DNA from: Beta vulgaris subsp. vulgaris | Taxonomy: Eukaryota > Streptophyta > Magnoliopsida > Caryophyllales > Amaranthaceae | NCBI RefSeq assembly: GCF_026745355.1 | Contig: NC_079206.1 | Location: 12,829,779 to 12,893,778 of the forward strand | Direction: 5' to 3' | Length of the DNA stretch: 64,000 bases | Shown: positions 56,593-64,000 of the stretch, piece by piece | Position numbering within the stretch: the stretch's first letter is position 1 | Layout: each line of letters begins with the position of its first letter | Made by a program: the position numbers and the translations under genes | Notes under the pieces: generated by a model | What the model was told of the DNA's origin: nothing | Seen by the model: only the letters and a program-made list of their open reading frames with translations | Database searches by the model: none

Positions 56593-57735
56593 GAAGGCAC
56601 AAATTAGCCCATACATATACCTTGAAGGGGAAATCTATGTTGGCCAATCGTTCGTTCTTGCAACCCCTGCATAACATAATCTTTGAAAAGTTAGCATGAA
56701 TAATCAGAAACCATTGATCTCCATCCCCCCTTGTCCACAAGGAATAAAGTGAAGTTGGGGACAGACACAAAGAGAAGAAAGTTAGGTATCATTTCCACGA
56801 GATGGGTCAATGCAGCTACAATAACAATTAAAGAATGCCATTAAAGCAGCACAAAGCCAACCATTCGACCAACCGCAAACCACCATCAATTAGACTAGAT
56901 TGCACCAAGTCGGTTGTCGTGACAAAACCGTGCACAAGCAACGGGTATCAAGTGATTTAACCGTGCTACATAAAAGCTCTTTGTCAAGAAGCAACAAGTT
57001 CCCAAGTCTTCCATGAAAAACTAAACCCAATATATTCAAGATTGAACAAAATCACATAAAACTATAACCCAAATGATCAAGAATTGAACAAAATCACATA
57101 CAATCATAACCCAAATGATCAAGAATTGAACAAAATCACATACAATCATAACCCAAATGATCAAGAATTGAACAAAATCACATAAAAGCTTAAACCCAAA
57201 TCCTCAACAATTCATTAAAATTAAGAAATATGTTCAATCAAAACGCAATAACGTATCCCAAACTGAACTCCCAAAATCCAAATCTCTCTCTAATAATCTT
57301 ATGTTACCAAGTAAATAAAATTATATCATATACAAATTTCTGAAATCTAATTTATGGGTACACAACCTACAGAATTTAAATCTTAAAACTAATAATATAA
57401 ATTTAATCGTAAACAAACCTTCAAATTTTATTTTTTTGGGAGATCCAAATTTCAGGTGTCGCCGAAAAACCAGATGTTCAATTTATTTTCTCTCACTCTT
57501 CCTATCTTCGATGCTGAAAATACGAAATGAAATTGTGTGTTGATTTCTCAAGTTTTCACGTATGTAACTAAAATGGATGAATATAAATGTTAGAGAGAGA
57601 GATGGAAAATGTAATCGAGGGTTAGGGCAAATTGTGTAACGGTTATTCTTTTGTATGTTTCTTTTGTTTATTTGAGAGTTTTTAATTTTTTAAGATTGTG
57701 GGAAACCGTAAGAGAAATTTGGGGGTTTGTCTCAA
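56593..57735 (-). other. 5' UTR exons and intron of the WDR26-like gene
   Basis: An acceptor TTATGCAG at 56667 opens the exon that contains the start codon. A donor GTTTGTTTACG at 57420 closes a likely first UTR exon (about 57421-57700), so a ~750-bp 5' UTR intron is inferred. It contains a 42-bp minisatellite (57037-57204). TCCCCTTCAAG|GTATATG (56619) is an alternative donor within the second exon. Confidence 0.5.
57037..57204. repeat. 42-bp minisatellite, four copies
   Basis: Units contain AGAATTGAACAAAATCACAT and ATAACCCAAATGATCA; the middle two are identical and the outer two slightly diverged. Confidence 0.93.
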
Positions 57736-57747
57736 CTATATATATAC
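57736..57747 (-). promoter_or_regulatory. TATA box of the WDR26-like gene
   Basis: Minus-strand GTATATATATAG, about 300 bases before the inferred end of the first UTR exon. CT-rich sequence (57480-57510 region, minus strand GA-rich) follows downstream. Confidence 0.45.
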
Positions 57748-58019
57748 GGCACATTCAATATTTATTTTTTTTACACATCTTTGTTTATTTGAGAGTTTTT
57801 AATTTTTTATACCAATAAAATATGATGGTAAATATACAGTAGTAGCGTATAATAATATAAGATGTACTTTGTTTTTTACGGGAGAGGTTGAAGAAGAAAT
57901 TTGACATAATAGGACGTTTAGGTATTATATCTACTACAAAGTATTACTATTCGCTTTCTAAGTTGTTGTCCAAACACTAATTACAAGTTCAACTTGTAAC
58001 AAACTTTCAACTCTATTAC
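57748..58019. other. Upstream flank
   Basis: AT-rich; TTTATTTGAGAGTTTTTAATTT occurs at 57668 and again at 57786 as a short direct duplication. Nothing else was seen. Confidence 0.35.
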
Positions 58020-58021
58020 TA

Positions 58022-58335
58022 CCTCCATTCCCTAAAGATTTTCTTTGTTATTATTACTACAGATACTAATGAGAATTAAATTTGTGTTGGGTGTGGGGTG
58101 GGTAAAGTAGGAGAGAGAAAGAGGCTAATATAAATAAACAAATAAAAAGAGGTTAGAGTAAGAGAGAGAAAGAGAGTAAAATTAAATTAATAATGTAATG
58201 GTGGACCATATGATAGGGACACGAGAGGGTAAAAAGGGGGAAAAAACTCCAAATAAGGAATAAAGTAAAAGAAGGAATATCTTTTGAAAACGCACTTAAA
58301 CGGAAAGAGGGAAAATCTTTAGGAAACGGATGGAG
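58022..58335. mobile_element. Stowaway MITE
   Basis: Ends CCTCCATTCCCTAAAGATTT and inverted AATCTTTAGGAAACGGATGGAG; TA duplications (58020-58021, 58336-58337). Same family as 1-168. Confidence 0.88.
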
Positions 58336-58337
58336 TA

Positions 58338-59149
58338 TATAATAACTTGAGCTATTATAAGAAGCATAGTCAAGAACTCCAAGTTGTCATCTATTATCAG
58401 TCACATAATGAATGGCGTCATTTCATGTTTCACACAACAAATCTCAATAAAATTATCGTAAGTTTTAAAAAAGTCTCGAAACCTTTACCACTTACTACAA
58501 TAAGGAACAAAATGATCAAAAGGTCTATATGATGATCAAAAAGTATATAAAAGGATTTAAAATTGCTCATGAATCACAACATGTGAATAGAACGAACATT
58601 ACGATTCGAGATTCAACCTCACTTGGACCGGTCTTAAACAAGCTTTGACCAAACTAATTGGGTGTAAGTGAATCACAATTGACCTCTGTTAGATAGTAGG
58701 ACTATGTTAGTATGATTGATCGATGCAAAAATGATATATAATCATCGAGTTAATAACATTATATATAAATCATTCTAAAAGAAGTGAAATCAAACAAATC
58801 TAGTTCCTCCTTCCAAGTCTTCTCAAGCTTATATTGGAATTTAACCAATAAATATCTATTTCATTAGTCACATATTACAGTATTACCTAAAGAGTTTAGC
58901 CATTTGTAATATATTAAATGAGGATCAAGTTTAGCTTAATAAGACAAAATTTCAAATGAAACGAATAATAGACAACAAGTTTTCATTACCAAAAGTGAAT
59001 AATATTAAAAAGAACTTATTAGACCAATGTACCCATTGACTTGAAATAAGGTAATTTTTAAATTAATAATATTATATAAGTTTGATAGGTGTGATGAAAA
59101 ACTTAAAGTTGTTATACCAATGCACCCATTGGCTTGAAATTAGCTAATA
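58338..59149. other. Intergenic, nothing recognised
   Basis: Two near copies of CCAATGYACCCATTGRCTTG (59023 and 59118) about 95 bp apart indicate an old local duplication. No gene. Confidence 0.4.
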
Positions 59150-59749
59150 CTAGCATTTTTTACACGCGATGTGTGCTTGGATTTTTTTCAAAACAGAAAC
59201 TCGATTTTTTTCGATGTATGTAAAAGTCAAATTTTGAACATTAGACATACAAAGTATAATTGTTTTTATTTACAAAATTTAATTGGTTTAGTCTTTGTCA
59301 CTTAAGTCACTCGCCAGTCTTTTTTTTTTTACTTTTCAAGGTCAAAATTCTATGAACAAAATAGAAATTTTATTGAATTTATCTCTGATTTCTAATATTA
59401 TAATTTTTTAGTTGATTTTTGGATTAAGTACACTACTTCATATATTGTGAAGAAAGTGGACACTTGGATTTCAATTTAAATTTTTGTGAGTATGTATTGA
59501 CGTTGTAGTTTGTAAGTTAATCTTTTGGTTTTTGTAAAGTTTCATTCATTTGAGTGATTTGTATAACGTAAATTATACAATTCTATGATTTTAGTTGACT
59601 TGTGAGTGATTGTTATAATTTTATTTCCAGTATTTTTATTTGAATCTCCCTTTGGTTTGTAAGTGGATTTGTAATTTAGAAAGGAAAAGGGATAAAATAG
59701 TCTCTTTATTCGGGACACCATAGCTCCCCCTTCCCTTATATAATAGAGA
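59150..59749 (-). mobile_element. Inner Helitron unit, copy 2 (600 bp)
   Basis: Matches 16271-16856 over its whole length in reverse orientation, including CACTTAAGTCACTC and GGGACACCATAGCTCCCCC. Confidence 0.82.
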
Positions 59750-60906
59750 TATGTTGTACTTTAATTCTTGAATGATATTTTACATAAACCTTTCTACCTT
59801 GATAATTAATCACTATAATATAATAGAAAGAGATAGGTCCAAATATATGTAAAAGTTTTATTATATATAGGAAACACTATGAAAAAGTAAATAATTTTTT
59901 TTCCTCGTCTAACTTCTAAATTATAATTTCACTACTACAAATACACCTCAGTTTTTTTTCCTTGTCTAACTTCTAAATTTTGTTTGCACACATTGATATT
60001 TAAAATATTCCATCATTTCAAATTTGGTCCTTTTCTAAATTTTAACACTTTTAGCTTCAATTATATTTGAAATGAAATTTTGATTTTTTCATACACAATT
60101 TGATATTGGAATTTTTTTTTAGAAAAACAAAAATCGTTACTTTTTGAAATTAATTTAGTTTTTTTTTCTGAAAATGGATTTTTGCAAAAAATTGTTTGCA
60201 AAAAGTTTGATATTGTTTTGTTTTTCAAAATTTATTTCTGAACATGGATTTTTTGCAAAAGTTTTGGGCAAAAATTAAAAATTGGCATTTTTTTTAAGAA
60301 AAAACTAAATTTGTTTTATATGAAAATGAATAAAATTTAAGTCTGATTGTATAAAAGCCCTTTTGAATTCATTGTTGTCATCTCCGTTTTTTTTAACTAC
60401 ATAACAGTCAACTAATTTCCTATTGTTTATTTCAGCTAATGTGAAATAATTTGGAAGTTCGCAAATTATGCCGATGGATAAATGTGTAATATCACCGTCA
60501 AAATCTTATGTTTTTCTCAAATTTGTGTTTATAGGTAACTTTTGTGAGTAATTGTGAAGGTTCTTGAGAATAGTGATTTGTAAGTAAATTTTTGTAGTAA
60601 ATGTTTTTTTTATGTATTGATGTTCTAGATTATTAGTTTTACTTTGTATGTTAATTTTAAGTTTTAATAAAGTTTTTTGATTATTTGAATGATTTGCAAT
60701 ATGATTTTCTCAATTGTATGAGTGATTTGTAAAGTTTCTTCTTTTAAGTGATTTGTGAGTGAGTGTTGTAAATTTATTTTCGGTAGTTTTTTTTTTAGTC
60801 TCGATTTTAATTTTGAGATTCCTTTTGTAATTTAGAAAGGGAAGGGGGCAAAATAGTCAGTTCAAAAGAAGACATCATAGCTCCCCCTTCCCTTATATTA
60901 TAGAGA
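59150..60906 (-). mobile_element. Composite Helitron with two 5' ends, copy 2
   Basis: Minus strand: outer 5' end TCTCTATAATATAAGGGAAG at 60906, inner 5' end TCTCTATTATATAAGGGAAG at 59749, single 3' end with hairpin GCACACATCGCGTGT then AAAAAATGCTAG at 59150 and host A/T around it. Sequence across the inner junction (TACAACATATCTCTATTATA) equals that at 16262-16281. The outer part is ~570 bp longer than in copy 1, with extra T-rich sequence at about 59985-60540. Confidence 0.85.
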
Positions 60907-61494
60907 TTTGTTTTATATTTGAAATTTCATATTTTGACTTTTTGAGTATCTTGTATCAGTGAAATCAACTTCCTCCCTTGATTATGATTTGAGGATATTA
61001 TTTTAAGGGTAATAACTTAGTTTTCCTCTGCTAATAAAAAGGGGAGCTTTAATCTTTTTTAAAGTTAAGGGTGAAGGAGAACAGATGAAGGTTGAGGTCT
61101 TGACGTAGGACTGTTTTTCCTTCCTTCAATAATATATATGATTTGCTTATCTGAATTATCTTAAGTTATCTAAACTTATTTGACCTTATTAGTTCTTATT
61201 AGACTTTATTCAAACTTAGATGAACTTATTTAAATTTATTAGAACTTATAGAGTTTGTCAGACCATATTAGGTATTATTTTGGAACTTTTGATGCAGAAA
61301 TTTAAATTTATAAGGACTTCAACTATCTATTTTTTTTTGTGTGTTTTAAATGTCAGAATGTAAGCTGAATTATCACTTTGATTTTGCAAAGAATTGGTAG
61401 GATTTTGTATACTTATTTGTTAAATTGTTGTCTATGTTTATGCTATTGCTTAGTACCTGTAGAGTTAACGAATAGGACTATAAGAAGTTCATAT
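60907..61494. other. Intergenic, nothing recognised
   Basis: Contains GAACTTATTTAAATTTATTAG-type words (61165-61260: AACTTATT and TTATTAGA repeats), possibly a decayed TIR element. No gene. Confidence 0.35.
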
Positions 61495-62786
61495 CACTAG
61501 TAGAATAAATGCTATTTGCTGCGGTTAAAAAGTGTCATATTGCTGCGGTTTTGGGCGCGCAGCAATTAAGAGGACAACAATAGGTATTAATTATATTGCT
61601 GCGGTTTAAAACCGCAGCAATATCGACAAATATTGCTGCGGTTTTTAGGCCAAACCGCAGCAATATATTAATTTTATATCAGATTTAGAAAGCATATTAC
61701 TACGGTTTGTGAAGAAAACCGCAGCAATATGCTATATTTAACAATAAAAAATAGACATATTGCTGCGGTTTTTTATGGAAAACCGCAGCAATAGGGTCTG
61801 TACAAATAAAAATTTTTTTTTTTTTTTTTGCATTTTGCCATCAAATTTGGAAGACAAAACAGTTAAAAGAAAATAAAACACTATTGATTGATACTAATGA
61901 CAAAAAATTATAATACAAAATTCAAAAACATAAAAAATATAATATAAAAACAACAAATATAAAATTACATATGAATATCATTAATATATAAAAGTAAAAA
62001 AAAAACTAAGTATTTAAATAATACAAAGTAAAATGAAAAAACTAAAAAGACAATTGTTACAACTCACTGCCTAATTACAAAAAAATATAATAAAAACAAG
62101 AAATTAAGAATCTGAAAAAAAAAATCCTAAAACAAAAATCTACATACAAATCTAAAAAAGGGAAAAAGTAAAGAAAATTCTACACCAAAAATTTACATTC
62201 AAATATTTAAAAAATGAAAAAAAAACGAAAAAAAAAGAAACCAAAAAAAAAAAAAAAACAGATCTGATAATCGAAACTAGGAAGATGAACAACTTTGTAT
62301 ATTTCAGTTTGCGCTGGTTGGACTCGAAAAAAAAAAGAAACGAAAAAAAAAAACAAATCTTCAACCAGACTCGACCGGCCGAGGAAAGACGAACAGCTTT
62401 CGAACAACTTTCGAACAAATTTCAGGACCTTGGATGGTCACGGTCCACGAGCAACACGAAGTCACGAATGTCCATTCGTGCATCGAACCCAAACGACGCA
62501 AACAGCCAGACGGCCGAAAAATCTTTTGAACGTCTGTGTTGAATTGAACGACGGCGAAGCCTGAGAAAATCATCGAACGCAAGCGCAAATTGAATGTTCG
62601 TGTTGTTGCTGTGCTGCGAAGCCGAACGACGGCGAACAAAAATTTTGTGGAGCCTGAGAGAATTGTGAGAAGCAAACGACCATTAGAATTTCGAGTCTTA
62701 GAGAGTTGTGAGAAGACGAACGGCCGAAACGACGCTTGTGAGAAGACGAACGCCGGTTGATTGGTGGAGATGGATGATGGAGTGCG
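61495..62786. mobile_element. CACTA element, copy 2, right side cut
   Basis: Starts CACTAGTAGAATAAATGC, matching the 2982-4491 element. 61515-61795 holds five facing pairs of TTGCTGCGGTT / AACCGCAGCAATAT. The interior is A-rich, then a GC-richer patch (62365-62780) with GAACGACGGCGAAGCC motifs. An LTR start at 62787 interrupts it, so the right end should lie beyond the window. Overlapping open frames at 62285-62675 have no motif. Confidence 0.82.
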
Positions 62787-64000
62787 TGTAACAGCCTACT
62801 CGTTTAGTTGCTTAACCCATTCATAATTCCGCTCATAAACCCTTAGTTGAACATGAGTTAAGCATCTAACCAGAGTGGTGTTACTGAAACTACCTCCAAA
62901 CACCAAGGGGGTATCTTAATGATATCATAATTAACTTACTTGATAATTAGCAAAAGAAAATAACTACCAACTATTACATCCTAATCTGAGAGATAACTAA
63001 ATCCAATTTAAGAAATTTACATAACCCAATAATAAGCAAACTATTTTTAAAAACAAAATAACTCAAAAGTCCAGCTTCCGTGCTTCATTTTTAACTACTT
63101 GAATCACACGCATACCCAAGTAAGAAATCCTTCCCACCTTTTCTTTCTTCCTGCAAATTAGGGGACTCTGTCCCCAACCATAGCAAAACATTCCACAATA
63201 TACTCAATCAGCAAGGCTGGTACACAAGCTCCGCTTATCACAAAAGAAATAGAAAAATAAAATGTGTATTTCCATAAAAGTGATAATTTTTTTTTACTTA
63301 TTACCATTACTAAAGATCTTACCAAACAGCTTCAAATCTTATTCAAATTGACTTACACAAATATACAAATGGTTGGGAATAGATATAAATAGATATACGA
63401 TCTACTTTAGACCCACATAAATTTGATTAGGGAAAGAGAACCTTATTAGAGAGATATAATTGTGTCCAACTGACGAGGGACGTCTCCCTTCTCTTATCAT
63501 TTCTGCTTGCAAGACTTTCAGGACATGTCCCAATACATATTCATATTCCTTATCATATTCCTTATCATTCACATAAACAAACATCACCGCTAAGCAGCTT
63601 CTTTCCCCAATCGATTCATATATACAAAATAAAAATCATCGTTCTTATACGGTTAATATACGTAACAAAACTTATTTAGAGAATTGATGAAAATCATTCT
63701 TTAACAAAGACTCTTTAGAACTAATCTCATCATGTGAAGTCCCCACTAAAAGAATAAAAGAATCTTTATTACAACAATTTATTTGATTTCAGGCTTTAAG
63801 GAAACGTTATATACTAGAGAGGGAAAATAAAAATAGTTCTTTCTTCGAAAACACTATGGATACCTAATTGTAAACTATTGATTTTTAAAGAAAAAATGAT
63901 TAAGTAAGTGAAGGTTGAGTATTATTCATCAAAAGTTCCTTTTCTTAAGGTAAAGTAAACTATACAAAGTTTTATGTGAAATTATGAAATTCGAAAGTAT
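62787..64000 (+). mobile_element. Start of an LTR element (TGTAACAGCC)
   Basis: TGTAACAGCCTACTCG resembles gypsy LTR starts such as the one at 25765. The rest to the window end is AT-rich with ATTCCTTATCATATTCCTTA duplicated words (63543-63566) and no coding domain. Assignment is from the terminus and its abrupt entry into the CACTA. Confidence 0.4.

Overview
This is AT-rich nuclear DNA of a flowering plant, almost certainly a eudicot. The intron-exon genes, the plant F-box/FBD, HLH/ACT-like and DUF1195 families, and the dense CACTA, Stowaway, Tourist, Helitron and Ty3/gypsy content all point that way. A Caryophyllales (Amaranthaceae-type) source is my guess only. There is no operon, rRNA, functional tRNA or CRISPR array. 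Perhaps 3-4 kb of the 64 kb derives from host genes; most of the rest is nested transposable elements (TEs) and tandem repeats.

Layout. 0-11 kb: a decayed Tat/Ogre-like LTR retrotransposon on the minus strand (gag, protease, RT/RNase H; integrase not found). A CACTA element interrupts it, and a piece of non-retroviral, F-box-like coding sequence lies near its 3' LTR. A hAT sits at its 5' LTR edge. 12.2-14.3 kb: a three-exon minus-strand gene for a small HLH/ACT-like protein of the plant bHLH family that lacks the DNA-binding basic region but has a good TATA box. 13-18 kb: five tRNA-derived SINEs with clear target-site duplications (TSDs) and a composite Helitron with two 5' ends. 18-28 kb: microsatellite-cored TIR elements, a GGATCC-rich hAT, a MULE-like fragment, a chromovirus RT-RNase H fragment between two unrelated LTRs, and two small Helitrons.

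28.5-32.1 kb: a Tourist-like element with TTA duplications, whose (TAA)n core has received two MULE-like elements with about 200-bp TIRs and a third TIR element. 32.6-36.7 kb: a 747-bp retroposon with a 17-bp duplication, another long-TIR MULE with a 9-bp duplication, and a 1.76-kb GTAACC-type minisatellite. 39.0-40.4 kb: an intact 455-aa F-box/FBD gene with its own TATA box, the best-supported full-length gene. 42-46 kb: remains of two ordinary genes, the last two exons of ARL2 (TITAN5-type) ending in a new stop, and a DUF1195 gene with a nonsense codon and two deletions.

47.7-54.3 kb: a strand-asymmetric CCTACCCC-type minisatellite that flips strand at 48,210 and is interrupted by a hAT and a 2.4-kb Helitron, both with visible target sites. 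55.8-57.7 kb: the 5' half of a WDR26-like LisH-CTLH gene with promoter, UTR exons and a 42-bp repeat in its intron, but with three frameshifts and no WD40 part. 58-64 kb: a Stowaway, a second copy of the two-headed Helitron, a second CACTA of the 2.9-kb family, and the start of another LTR element.

The probable functional genes are the F-box/FBD gene and, less surely, the basic-less HLH gene. The clearest biological signals are the two-headed Helitron present at two loci, the HLH gene without a basic region, the inverted pyrimidine/purine minisatellite used as a landing site, and the repeated insertion of TIR elements into a trinucleotide microsatellite.
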